Source of the DNA: Candidatus Saccharicenans sp.
GTDB taxonomy: Bacteria; Acidobacteriota; Aminicenantia; Aminicenantales; Saccharicenantaceae
Direction of reading: 5' to 3'
DNA: 64,000 nt
Assembly: GCA_030017715.1 (NCBI GenBank)
Contig: JASEIU010000003.1
Location: 310,001-374,000, forward strand
Made by a program: the position numbers and the translations under genes. This document shows, piece after piece, positions 10,632 through 20,909 of the stretch (positions are counted from its first letter, which is position 1; the number at the start of each line of letters is the position of its first letter). The notes beneath the pieces were generated by a model, which was not told the DNA's origin, did not search any database, and saw only the letters and a list, made by a program, of their open reading frames with translations.

Positions 10632-10912
10632 TCTAACTCGCTTCTCCTCTCTCTGACCGCTCTGAAGCTGTTCTGCTTCGATAGATTAATTTTGATTACC
10701 GAGCCCGCATTCTATCTTTAGAGCTTAATAAAGCCTGAGACAATCCGAAGTAAGCCGGAGGATAAGCTTCCGGCACTTTTGATTAAACCAGCAAAAAGAC
10801 CTTCGCGCCTGCTTCCACCTTAAGGCTAACTTTTTCCGCGGTTATAATAAGCAATTTAATAAAGAGAAGGGAGGAGCGGAGACTCCTCCCTTCCCGAACT
10901 TCTACCGCTAAC

Positions 10913-13900
10913 TTAGAACCTGTAAAGAATTGAAAACCTTACCTGCCTCGACCCTGAAAATCCCTTCAACCCGAGAGAGCCGGGGGTGAAAAGCCCTTCT
11001 GTAGAACCCTCGGCTACAGGTCTCCAGGTCCCGGCCGGGTTCTTGTTGACGATCAGAGTATAGGCGCCAAGCAGGTTAAAGACATCCACATAGAAAGCCA
11101 GTTTTCCCGGTCCAAGGCTGAAATCCTTCTGCAATCTTACATCTAAATTATCATAGGCTTCATTCCACCTGCTTCCGGGCTCCTCAACATTGATAGTATA
11201 TCCGGCCAGGCTGACGTTATTATCGGCTGCCCAGTCAGCTGGTGGCAATACCCTTACGGTCCTACCCCAGGGAGAACCGCTGATGTGCTGGAAGATAAAG
11301 GAGAACATTATCTGATATGGCAAATTAAACGTTCCATAGAGCTTGATTATCAAAGGACGGCTATAGGGCATCTCACCATAGGCATTGACAAACTTATTGG
11401 CGTTTGAGAAAGCTCCAAAGGAAAAAGAACTCTGCCAGCTCACCGGATAATTGCCGGGATTCTTGGAAAAATTAACAGAGCCGCCAAGCTGCCAGCCGTT
11501 TGACATGCGTTTATTAAAAGCGATCTCCAGCGACCTGAATTTCCAGCTGGCTTCCGGGACATTGGTCAGACGGTAAAACTGGTCAGGGGCATCATTTGAC
11601 AGGAAATACATGGTAACTTCCTGGGCGGGGAAGATCCCAAAAGCTGGCACAACCGTGGTAAAGGGCACCCACCATTCCGGAGCCAACTCGTGGCTGTACC
11701 AGTAGCGGTTGGACTCCTCATCCCACAGGACACTACCCAGCAGGTTTCCTCTATTCTTGATAATGTAATGAACACTGAGTTGAAAATCTTTGATCAGTTC
11801 ATGTTCTATTCCGAAGTTAAACTCGTTGACATAGGGCACTTTTAAATCCGGATCGATCGATTTGAGATAAGCGTCCGAAACCATTGCCAGCGGCGTATCT
11901 CCATAGGCTTCTTCATAAGCGTCTATACCCGGCAAATCCGGCAGGCCGTTATCATTCAGATCCCACCAGTTAAAAGTGTAGGATCTCCAGGTCAAAGGAT
12001 GCATGGCTGAGAAGGTCCCGGTCGGAAAAGGTTCAGCCTGGTGAGCGAATGACGCTTTGAGGGCGGTCTTATGATTTCCGAACAAATCATAGGTTAAGCC
12101 GACACGCGGCGAGACAAATAATCCGTAAGGGAAAGCATTGTCCCATTTTTCGTAGGTAATTTCATCGTAGGGATTAATTCCATAAAGAGGTTCAAAGTAG
12201 GTCGCCCCTATGGCCAGGGCAACCGGATCAACAGCAGCGCCCTTCACCCTGGCCGGACTCCAGGCTTTGATATAATCAAGTCTGGTACCCAAGTTGATTG
12301 TTAATCTCTTTATCTTGAAGGAATCCTGAATAAAACCGCCTATTCTGGAAGTTATCCCGCTTTCAAAGCCTGAACCAGATTCGGTCCCCATCGCCAGGTA
12401 TTCCAGGAGGCCATCCCCATAAACAGGATCGGTCAGGCCGCCATTCTGAGCTCTCCAGTAATACGGGCTACCGTCATAATAGTACCAGAACAAAGGTTGT
12501 TTCATGTAAAAACCCCAATCGCCTCTGTTCCGTTCCCATTCAAGGCCCGCCTTGAACTCATGTTCACCGCCGAGCAAATTATCCACATACTTGGTCAGCG
12601 ATAAAGCGATGTTGATTTTTGGCTTCCAGGTATATTCTTCTGGCCCGGTATTTCCCCAAACATATCCAGTATAATCATCAATGAAATGAGGTCCGTTAGG
12701 ATCTCCTTCTTTGGTATTGGTTCCAGTCCACTTGAAATACATACCGCCCGCTCTTAGATTCAGAATGGTGTTGTTATCTATAAACCAGGAAAGCGTTCCC
12801 GCATAATTAAGGCGTCTGGGCTTGTTATGCTTGTTGGCTTCATTGGTTAAGTTCCAACCGCTATAATAATAAGGAACATCCTGCATGCTGTAATGCCCCA
12901 TCAAGCTGCCCCTCAAATTTTCTGCCAGCTGAAAAGTCAGTTTTAGATAGCCGATGTAATTAGGGAAAACACGATCATAATTATCATATTGCTTTCCATT
13001 GATGACTGTCGGCCTGAAATTGCCGGTATACTTAGATTTCAAATAACGGAACTCGGTCATATACCAAAGACGATCCTTGATGAGCGCGCCACCGATTGCG
13101 GCAGAACCGTCATAGGAATATATCGGAATTGAAGGTTTTGCCAGATTAAGCGTCGCCAGGTCTGGTTCAGGCAGGTGTATTTCCACCAGATTCTGGTTCG
13201 TGTAATAGAAGGAAAATTCTCCAGTTATCCTGTTACCGCCTGATTTCATAACCATAATTGTCTGGCCTAAGGACGCTCCATAATACTCAGCAGAAGAACC
13301 TGAAGTGATTAATTCTGCCTCCTCAACCATATCCCAGGCCATACCCACATCCGTACCTATCCCTACGGCGTTCTGGTCAGAATCGTTAGCCTGAATTCCA
13401 TCGATAACCGCACCCGACTCTCCCCTGCCGCTTCCATAAATGCTCATTCCAGTGGTTCCGGGAGCGATGGTCAGAATGGAACTAAAAGTTCGGCTCAAAG
13501 GCAAGGATGCCAGGACTTCAGTTGTGACCAGGGTGGACTTGGTTGACCTGACTACATCCACTGTGGGCGAGGGAGCGACTACTGTAACTTCCTCCTGGAG
13601 GCTGGAAGGCTTCATCTGAAAATCGACTGTGACCGTCATTCCTATCCTGATGATAATTCCCTTTTTGACAATCGTCTCAAATCCCTGCAGCTCAGCCCTG
13701 ACCTCATAATCTGAGCCAGGCGGTAAACCGGGGATACGGAATACACCTTCCTGATTGCTGATGGCAGACATTTTTCCCTGTAGGGCCGGGCCGACGACAG
13801 TGACGCTTACCCCCGGAAGCGGCGCGCCACTTTCATCACTTATAAGGCCTCGTATTGACCCGGTCTGCATTTGCTGACCACTGGTAAGTGCTGTCATGAA

Positions 13901-13981
13901 GAGCAGCACTCCAAAAACAACCAATGCTAACTTTCTTGAATTCATTTTTTCCTCCCAAAAGATATTTTCCTCAGAGTCCAA
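10913..13981 (-). CDS. TonB-dependent receptor with N-terminal carboxypeptidase-regulatory-like domain
   Basis: Signal peptide (likely start ~13945, MNSRKLALVVFGVLLFMTALTSG), CarboxypepD_reg-like SIRGLISDESGAPLPGVSVTV, plug-like region, beta-barrel aromatic-rich repeats and C-terminal ...RQVRFSILYRF ending in F. Confidence 0.92.
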   Translation of the reverse strand: MDSEENIFWEEKMNSRKLALVVFGVLLFMTALTSGQQMQTGSIRGLISDESGAPLPGVSVTVVGPALQGKMSAISNQEGVFRIPGLPPGSDYEVRAELQGFETIVKKGIIIRIGMTVTVDFQMKPSSLQEEVTVVAPSPTVDVVRSTKSTLVTTEVLASLPLSRTFSSILTIAPGTTGMSIYGSGRGESGAVIDGIQANDSDQNAVGIGTDVGMAWDMVEEAELITSGSSAEYYGASLGQTIMVMKSGGNRITGEFSFYYTNQNLVEIHLPEPDLATLNLAKPSIPIYSYDGSAAIGGALIKDRLWYMTEFRYLKSKYTGNFRPTVINGKQYDNYDRVFPNYIGYLKLTFQLAENLRGSLMGHYSMQDVPYYYSGWNLTNEANKHNKPRRLNYAGTLSWFIDNNTILNLRAGGMYFKWTGTNTKEGDPNGPHFIDDYTGYVWGNTGPEEYTWKPKINIALSLTKYVDNLLGGEHEFKAGLEWERNRGDWGFYMKQPLFWYYYDGSPYYWRAQNGGLTDPVYGDGLLEYLAMGTESGSGFESGITSRIGGFIQDSFKIKRLTINLGTRLDYIKAWSPARVKGAAVDPVALAIGATYFEPLYGINPYDEITYEKWDNAFPYGLFVSPRVGLTYDLFGNHKTALKASFAHQAEPFPTGTFSAMHPLTWRSYTFNWWDLNDNGLPDLPGIDAYEEAYGDTPLAMVSDAYLKSIDPDLKVPYVNEFNFGIEHELIKDFQLSVHYIIKNRGNLLGSVLWDEESNRYWYSHELAPEWWVPFTTVVPAFGIFPAQEVTMYFLSNDAPDQFYRLTNVPEASWKFRSLEIAFNKRMSNGWQLGGSVNFSKNPGNYPVSWQSSFSFGAFSNANKFVNAYGEMPYSRPLIIKLYGTFNLPYQIMFSFIFQHISGSPWGRTVRVLPPADWAADNNVSLAGYTINVEEPGSRWNEAYDNLDVRLQKDFSLGPGKLAFYVDVFNLLGAYTLIVNKNPAGTWRPVAEGSTEGLFTPGSLGLKGFSGSRQVRFSILYRF

Positions 13982-14033
13982 TACCTGTAAGACCAGGCTA
14001 AATTTTTAATCATTCATCTCCCTCACCTCCTTG

Positions 14034-14100
14034 CTAAGTAAGAATTGTTAATTTATTCATTTTATACATAGTTTCTTAATATCAATAAGAAATTACTTAG
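14034..14100. promoter_or_regulatory. Candidate ROK operator region in the TonB receptor / GH95 intergenic region
   Basis: TTTCTT-N9-AAGAAA at 14072-14092; plus CTAAGTAA (14034-14041) ... TTACTTAG (14093-14100). Confidence 0.45.
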
Positions 14101-14465
14101 AAAAAGTCAAGCATTTTTTTTGACGACAATTTCTTTCTATGGGAGTATTTTCCTCGAGCCCCTGGAAATCATCGCCTGGCCGGTAAAATCAACAACCATA
14201 TAGGTCTAAATTGGTGATTTTTCTCAAGATTAAGAAATTGTGTCTGTCGCTAATACTCTGCCCGGGTCTATCAGGGAACTGAGTCACCAGTCGCACCATA
14301 AAGAAATTCAACCCTTGACTTTCGATTATTAAATATAATAACTAATTTAATGAAAGGAAATAACATGACAAGAAAATTTGATTTTATTTTATTGCGGGTA
14401 ACTTTTAAACCTCGGAAGACAAACTTCAACCCGGTCAGCAAAAATCTATAAAGGAGGGAAATCCC

Positions 14466-16991
14466 TTGAAATCAAAATACCGGCCAGTCTTAATTTTAAT
14501 AGCAGGTTTCTTTTTTATATTTATTACGATATCCGATACGTTATCGAATCATGAATCTCCCGAAGTCTTCGCCAGTCCTGGTTCCACCCGAGCTGCTTCC
14601 GATAACCCTCAGGTTCCCGAAAGAGGGTTCATCAGCACAGAACCGGGAGAAACCTGGGAACTGGGCCTGCTCAGCGGCAACGGAACCATCGGGGCCAACG
14701 TTCTGAGCCAGCCTTTAGATGAAACCATCATATTTACCCACGAACGCTTATTCCTTCCCGGGGGCACTCCCCACATGCCGCCGGACAATTCTGCCCGGTT
14801 GTTTGAAATTCGCAGATTAATCGAGCGGGGACTCTATCGACAGGCACAGCAACTGGCTTTTGACCTCTCCGGGCAATCAGGCTTTATGTACCCCGACCCC
14901 TTTGTGCCGGCCTTTGAAATGAATATCAAGATGGATGGGATCAAGAAAATATCTGACTATCTTCGGTCTGTTAATTTTCAGACGGGCGAAGCCTCCGTTC
15001 AATGGAACGATGACGCCGGCACTTATCAGCGCAAGCTGTTTGTGTCCAGAGCTGACGGAATTGCTGTTCTGCTGATCACCGGGCCCGGGAAGAGGTCAAT
15101 CAATTGCCGGCTTAAACTCAAGCCGGTGGAACCCAGCAAGAAACTCGACCCTCGCCAGTTAGAAACCTCAGCCAGAATATTTGAAGCTCATGTTTCCGAT
15201 ATCAGGACCGCGGCCGAAAACAACATTCTGACCTGGGAAAACAGTTTTACTAAAGCCTATCCGGGCAGCATTCATAAACTGGAAGGAATGGCCTACGTAG
15301 CTGTCGAAAATGGAACAACCAACCACACAGGAGACACCTTAACTGTCAGCGGAGCTGATCAGGTGCTGGTTTTTGTCGATCTGGAAGTTCTCTACGACGC
15401 CACTCATTCTAAGATTAAAGATATGAAAGATTTTCTGGCAAATTTGCCGGCCGACTATGAAACTCTACTGAACCGGCACCTTAAGATTCATGGAGAACTT
15501 TTCAACCGGATGCGTCTGGACCTGGGCGGCGGCCAGGATCATAACCTTCCGACCGAGGAGCTTCTGGCCAGATCCACCTACGATAATCCTGACAGAGCTC
15601 TGATCGAAAAAGAATTCGATGCCGGTCGGTACAATATCATTTCCAGCATCGGAGAATTACCCCCGACCCTGCAGGGAATCTGGGCCGGAACATACAACCC
15701 CCCGTGGGCCAGCGATTTTACCCATAACGGAAATGTGCCCTCGGCCATCGCCAGTCTTTTAATGGGCAACACTCCCGAGCTGATGTTAGCTTACACCTCT
15801 TACCTGGAATACATTGTCCCCTATCTGGAAATAAACGCCAAACATATGTTTGGAGCCCGGGGGATAGTGCTCCCCTCCCGCTCCACCACCCATGGGTTCA
15901 ACAATGCCCTGAATCCTAATTTTGCCGGCGGTTTCTGGGTAGCCGGGGCCGCCTGGGCCGCTCATTTCTTTTACGATTATTACCTGCATACCGGCGACCG
16001 GGAATTCTTAGCCAAACACGCTCTTCCTTTCATGGAAAAGGCAGCTCTGTTCTTCGAAGACTACCTGTATGAAGGGCCCGACGGGAAATACATATTCTCG
16101 CCGACCCAATCACCCGAAAATTTCCCCGCCAACACCAGGGTCCAGGCATCTTACAACGCCACGATGGATGTGGCCGCGGCCAAAGAATTATTAAACAACC
16201 TTATCGCTGCCTCCCGCGAACTCAGGGTAAATAAGGAAAAGATTCCTTTATGGAAGAGAATGCTGGAAAAAATGCCGGACTATATGATCGACGAGAAATT
16301 GGGCGTGGTTAAAGAATGGTTAACACCCCGACTGGAGGAGGATCTCAATCACAGGCATTCGTCTCAGCTCTATGCCCTTTATGACGGCCTGCCTGAAGAG
16401 ATTGCCAGCAATCCGGAATTGCGCGCCGCCTTCAAGCGTATCATCGAAATAAAGCTCAATAAACACTGGAAAGAAGGCACCGGTTTTATGTCTTTCGGAG
16501 TTGTTCAGCTCGGGCAGGCTGCAGCTTCCCTGGAGGATGGCGAATTAGCCTACGAGTGCTTAAAACATCTTGTAAATCGCTACTGGCTTAACAACCTGGC
16601 TTCCATGCATAACCACAAATCGCTCTTCAATATGGATATCAGCGGAGGCCTGCCGGCGGTGATCATAAGAATGCTGGTGGCTTCAGAACCGGGAAGAATC
16701 AAGCTCTTGCCGGCTCTTCCGGCCGCCTGGCCGTCCGGAGCGATAGAAGGAGTACTGTGCCGGGGACAGATTGAAATCAAGCGTCTTGACTGGAACGGCG
16801 ATCGCATCCTGATTAACCTTGTCTCAGCTAAGAAACAGTCAGTAACCCTGGAAACACGCGGGGAAATCTCAGACCTTGCCGTTAAGAAGGGCAAGGTTTC
16901 AATCAAAAAAACCCGGCAGAAAAACAGCCGCCTGGTCTCTCTTCCAGCCGGCAACGAAGTTACCTTAGAAATTAAATTAAGATTAGCTTAA
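14466..16991 (+). CDS. Glycoside hydrolase family 95 (alpha-L-fucosidase-like)
   Basis: GH95 hallmarks: N-terminal GETWELGLLSGNGTIGANV...ERLFLPGG, ELPPTLQGIWAGTYNPPWASDFTHN, central (alpha/alpha)6 region, C-terminal LLPALPAAWPSGAIEGVLCRGQIEI. Signal peptide present. Confidence 0.93.
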   Translation: MKSKYRPVLILIAGFFFIFITISDTLSNHESPEVFASPGSTRAASDNPQVPERGFISTEPGETWELGLLSGNGTIGANVLSQPLDETIIFTHERLFLPGGTPHMPPDNSARLFEIRRLIERGLYRQAQQLAFDLSGQSGFMYPDPFVPAFEMNIKMDGIKKISDYLRSVNFQTGEASVQWNDDAGTYQRKLFVSRADGIAVLLITGPGKRSINCRLKLKPVEPSKKLDPRQLETSARIFEAHVSDIRTAAENNILTWENSFTKAYPGSIHKLEGMAYVAVENGTTNHTGDTLTVSGADQVLVFVDLEVLYDATHSKIKDMKDFLANLPADYETLLNRHLKIHGELFNRMRLDLGGGQDHNLPTEELLARSTYDNPDRALIEKEFDAGRYNIISSIGELPPTLQGIWAGTYNPPWASDFTHNGNVPSAIASLLMGNTPELMLAYTSYLEYIVPYLEINAKHMFGARGIVLPSRSTTHGFNNALNPNFAGGFWVAGAAWAAHFFYDYYLHTGDREFLAKHALPFMEKAALFFEDYLYEGPDGKYIFSPTQSPENFPANTRVQASYNATMDVAAAKELLNNLIAASRELRVNKEKIPLWKRMLEKMPDYMIDEKLGVVKEWLTPRLEEDLNHRHSSQLYALYDGLPEEIASNPELRAAFKRIIEIKLNKHWKEGTGFMSFGVVQLGQAAASLEDGELAYECLKHLVNRYWLNNLASMHNHKSLFNMDISGGLPAVIIRMLVASEPGRIKLLPALPAAWPSGAIEGVLCRGQIEIKRLDWNGDRILINLVSAKKQSVTLETRGEISDLAVKKGKVSIKKTRQKNSRLVSLPAGNEVTLEIKLRLA

Positions 16992-17132
16992 CAGCGGCGG
17001 CGGAAACTTCTCGTTTCGTAAGCTAATTACAGAAATTAAGCCAGTTTAATATATAAACTTTTTAATCAGTTTAATCAGCCTGTCGTCCTTTGAGCGATTT
17101 TACTCAGCTGACTTCGGCTTTCTGAACTGATA

Positions 17133-19415
17133 TTACCGGGGTCCCGGCGGCAGATTTGTTATCAGATAGCGGGCAATCAGCATGTAAACATGCGTCACAG
17201 TGCCCGCCCCCTCACGCAGACCGTGGTCGCGGTTGGGATAGGTCATGTAATCAAACTGTTTTCCCAGCTCGATCAGACGGTCCACCAGGCCCTCAACGAT
17301 CTGCAGGTGGGTATTGGTCTCGCCGGTGCCGTGTATTATGAGCAGTTTTCCCTTGAGTCCTTCGGCGAAGTTTATCGGCGCCGATTGCTTATATCCATCC
17401 GGATTTACCTCCGGTGTGCGCATGTAGATTTCCTGGAACCAGGCATTGTAAAGGTGCGGCTGCGGTTTGGGGACAACGGCGATTCCAACCTGATAGACAT
17501 CCGGTTCCCGGAACAGGGCATTCAAGGTGTTGGAGCCGCCTCCACTCCATCCCCAGATACCGACGCGTGATAAATCAACACAGGACCGCTTTCGTCCGAG
17601 TTCCCGCATGGCGGCGGCGTGCTCCCTGGTGGATAGAGGTCCGAGACTCCCGAAAATAGCCCGTCTCCAGGCGGCGCCCTTCGGCGCGGGCGTGCCGCGG
17701 TTGTCGATTGAAATAACCAGATAACCCGTTTCAGCTATAACTCGATGAAACAACCCGCGGGCTCCCTGCCACTCGTCAAGGACAGTCTGAAGGTGCGGCT
17801 CGCCGTACACCCAGATAAACACCGGATATTTTTTTGCCGGGTTGAAATCGGAAGGCTTGACCATCCAGGCATCCAGAACCAGGCCGTCTCCAATCTCAAT
17901 CTGCAAAAACTCAACCGGCTGCCTGATGACAGCTGCCAGCTTGCTCCTGAGCTCGCCGTTGTCCTCGAGCGTTCGGACTTCCCGGTGATCCGGCAATCTG
18001 ACGAGACTGGTTACCGGCGGATCATCGAAGGTCGAGTAAACATGAAAGGCGTAACGCCCGTCAGGCGAGAGTTCGTAGCTATGGACACCTGGTTTATCCG
18101 CCGGAGTCAACCGCTCGGCTCTTCCCTTACCGTCAAGACGAACCCGGTAAAGATAGCGCCGGGTGGCGTCGCCCGGAGAGGCAAGATAGTAGAACCAGCC
18201 CTGTTTTTCATCCGCTCCCACCCGTGAAATGATATCAATTCCTCCAGGAGTTAAGGCCCTTTCTTTAAGGTCCTTTCGGGAGATGATATAAGCGCGCCGC
18301 CAGCCATCCTTTTCACTCACCAGAATAAACGACCGGTCATTGTCTATCCACTCCAGCCCGGCATTCGTTCCGTAGCTGGCGTCGACCCAGGCCGGGTCGG
18401 TTTCCTGATAGACGCGAGTTATCGTGCCCGTCTGAATACTGGCGACGATGAATTCCCTGTGGTCTCTAAATCGGCTGAGCTTTTCCAGGCAGACCTCTCT
18501 GGAATTTTTCAACCAGTTTAATTCCCTGAGATAAAAACCGGCGGGCTCATCGCCGACCGAGAGCCATAAGACCCTGCCTTCAGCCACATTTATCACCCCG
18601 GGGCGGAGGCGGGGAATCGGTGTCCCCACCCGGGCGTAACGAACATATCTTACCTTCGGGTAAGTTGGGTCAACCGGCTCCAGAATCGGGCGAAGCATCA
18701 CATTTGAATAGTCAGCCTGAATGAAGGCGACGTGCTTCCCGTCGGGACTCCAGACAGCATTACCATTGGAAATCGTGTCCACCACCCCGTCGCTGGTGAC
18801 AGGCTGGGATTGAGAGGTATCAAGGTTGTAAACATAAATGTTCTCTTTAAGATAATAGAGGACTTTTCTATTATCCGGCGAGAAACTTCTGGCAATCGGT
18901 GCGGGATCGACGCCGGAAACAAGCTTGCGGAGAGTACTGCTTTTTATATCAAAGAGCCAGTAGTCGACAACGGTCGAGGCTCTCTCTGGATCCTGCCTTC
19001 CGCCGGTCTGTATCAGAACGAACGATCCGTCCGGAGACAGAGCGTAATTTTCAATCTGCAAAGGTCTGGATTCGCCTGCCGGAATCAGTTTTGATAGAGG
19101 CGTTAGGACAGTTCGTTTGCCCGTGGCCACTTCGTACCTCACAACTTCAAGCCCGCCTTCTTCCGTATTTCTTTCCAGGACCGTATAACCCGATCCATCA
19201 GTCAGCCATATCCCGCGAAATAACCGGGCATTAAACTCTCCCCGGTCAAATATCTGCCGCAGCTTTAATTCTATGTCATCAGACACCTGAGCCCAGGACT
19301 TGATTACTCGAGTTTCAGTATCAACCGCGAAACCAATTTTGCCCGATCCCCAAAAAAGCAGTGCCATGACAGATAATGCCAGAACAACTGATGAAAACGT
19401 TGATTGTCGCCTCAT
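17133..19415 (-). CDS. S9 family peptidase (dipeptidyl peptidase IV-like)
   Basis: N-terminal propeller (DPP4-like) and C-terminal catalytic domain with GWSGGG nucleophile elbow (VGIWGWSGGGSNTLN) and C-terminal NRDHGLREG His motif. Confidence 0.9.
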   Translation of the reverse strand: MRRQSTFSSVVLALSVMALLFWGSGKIGFAVDTETRVIKSWAQVSDDIELKLRQIFDRGEFNARLFRGIWLTDGSGYTVLERNTEEGGLEVVRYEVATGKRTVLTPLSKLIPAGESRPLQIENYALSPDGSFVLIQTGGRQDPERASTVVDYWLFDIKSSTLRKLVSGVDPAPIARSFSPDNRKVLYYLKENIYVYNLDTSQSQPVTSDGVVDTISNGNAVWSPDGKHVAFIQADYSNVMLRPILEPVDPTYPKVRYVRYARVGTPIPRLRPGVINVAEGRVLWLSVGDEPAGFYLRELNWLKNSREVCLEKLSRFRDHREFIVASIQTGTITRVYQETDPAWVDASYGTNAGLEWIDNDRSFILVSEKDGWRRAYIISRKDLKERALTPGGIDIISRVGADEKQGWFYYLASPGDATRRYLYRVRLDGKGRAERLTPADKPGVHSYELSPDGRYAFHVYSTFDDPPVTSLVRLPDHREVRTLEDNGELRSKLAAVIRQPVEFLQIEIGDGLVLDAWMVKPSDFNPAKKYPVFIWVYGEPHLQTVLDEWQGARGLFHRVIAETGYLVISIDNRGTPAPKGAAWRRAIFGSLGPLSTREHAAAMRELGRKRSCVDLSRVGIWGWSGGGSNTLNALFREPDVYQVGIAVVPKPQPHLYNAWFQEIYMRTPEVNPDGYKQSAPINFAEGLKGKLLIIHGTGETNTHLQIVEGLVDRLIELGKQFDYMTYPNRDHGLREGAGTVTHVYMLIARYLITNLPPGPR

Positions 19416-19860
19416 GATTCCTCCTTTAATTCTGGCTAATTAATGTCGTTTCTAATTGGCCAATTGAGCAGGTCGATGCTCGCTAAAAATACCCTCAAGC
19501 AAAGGATTGTCTTATGGCCAGGACGACCTGGCAACAAAATTACCCTTAAAACGCACCTGCCATATTAGTGATACGAGATATCTAATATATCAATTATTTT
19601 AATAATATTAAAAAGCTTTTTTATCAGGATTTATCTTTTCAGGCCAGGGAAGTCTTGTTTCCTATTTCCTATTGAAAACTCTGCAAATCAGGGAACGAGC
19701 ATTGTGTCTCCACTTATATGGGGGGCTTACATGCGGCTCAATTAAAGATGGAGTCGAAGGTATAAAATAAAAAAAGAGGGAACACTATTAATGTCCCCTC
19801 GTTAATTTTGCCGGATTTATTCCGCCAAAAATTAGGGAATGAGTATTGTGTCCCCCGTTT

Positions 19861-20457
19861 TTACCTGATGCTGGAGGGGGAGGCTTCTTCCTTGCCCTCT
19901 ATCAGCTTGAAGGTGCCGTAAAGGGCCGCCGTCGTCAGAACCATAAGGATGGCAATACCGACCGGCGTCCAGAAAAAGGATGGTTTTTCCTTGCCGTATT
20001 CCTCAGGCCCCCGGCCCATAGGCGTAATCTCGCCGCGCATCAGAGCCAGACTGAGCTTGCCCACCTCTCCTTCTTTGACCCGGACCACGTGCCCGAAATT
20101 GTAATCGCCGTCCGGGGCTGTAATCCCTACCACATAGCTGCCTTCCTTAAGCTGTTCTAACTTATAGAACCCTTTCTCGTCGGTGGGCTTACTAACAAAT
20201 TCCTGACCGGTGTCAACGTGACGAATCTTAACCACAGCATTCTTAACCGGAGTCTTCATATCTGAGGCATAGATAAACCCGACCAGAGCACCTCCCTGGC
20301 TATTCCCGGCCGAAAAGCCTTCTACCGGTAGGATTAACAGGGCAAAAGCGCTTAAAACCAGTGTTAACAAAACAGGCGACTTAAAAATTCTCTGAGTAAG
20401 CATCCGATCCTCCTGAGAATGTATAGTTTTAATACGAAAATTATTCGTAAATGTCAA
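19861..20457 (-). CDS. Carboxypeptidase-regulatory-like / Cna_B-type domain protein with C-terminal TM helix
   Basis: Signal peptide (probable start ~20403, MLTQRIFKSPVLLTLVLSAFALL), GALVGFIYASDMKTPVKNAVVKIRHVDTGQEFVSKPTDEKGFYKLEQLKEGSYVVGI, C-terminal hydrophobic PVGIAILMVLTTAALYGTFKLIEG. Confidence 0.75.
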   Translation of the reverse strand: MTFTNNFRIKTIHSQEDRMLTQRIFKSPVLLTLVLSAFALLILPVEGFSAGNSQGGALVGFIYASDMKTPVKNAVVKIRHVDTGQEFVSKPTDEKGFYKLEQLKEGSYVVGITAPDGDYNFGHVVRVKEGEVGKLSLALMRGEITPMGRGPEEYGKEKPSFFWTPVGIAILMVLTTAALYGTFKLIEGKEEASPSSIR

Positions 20458-20909
20458 GTATTTTTCTCTTTCCGGTTAAGACATGGTATCCAGGGTAAGG
20501 GGTCTGTTTTGAATAATCTTTTTATCCCCGATATTACTCGCGCCAGTTGACCTCTTTGAGGGAAAATTTCCATGAACGGGCCGACCCGCCTTTAAAATTC
20601 GGCACCGCTGTCCTGCGTCATTCCCCTTCGCTTTCGCCCGCACCATGGAAATCTCCCCGGCACTGCAGATTGCCTTGATTCTTGCCTTTCCAGGTCTGGC
20701 ACCCGAGCCTATCCGCGCCCGAATACCTACTAAAAATCCCCCCTGCCAATTTCTTCCTTTTTCTTCCTTATGTGTTCGTTCCCCGCTTCTCTTAAAATTA
20801 TGGGATTTTTATCGTCGCCTGTCGCCACCTCCTCCCCCCTTTAATCCCGCCCCTGAATTTTATATAATCAGGCAATGATAATTCTGAACTGAGGAAGGGA
20901 GCCCGGGAA

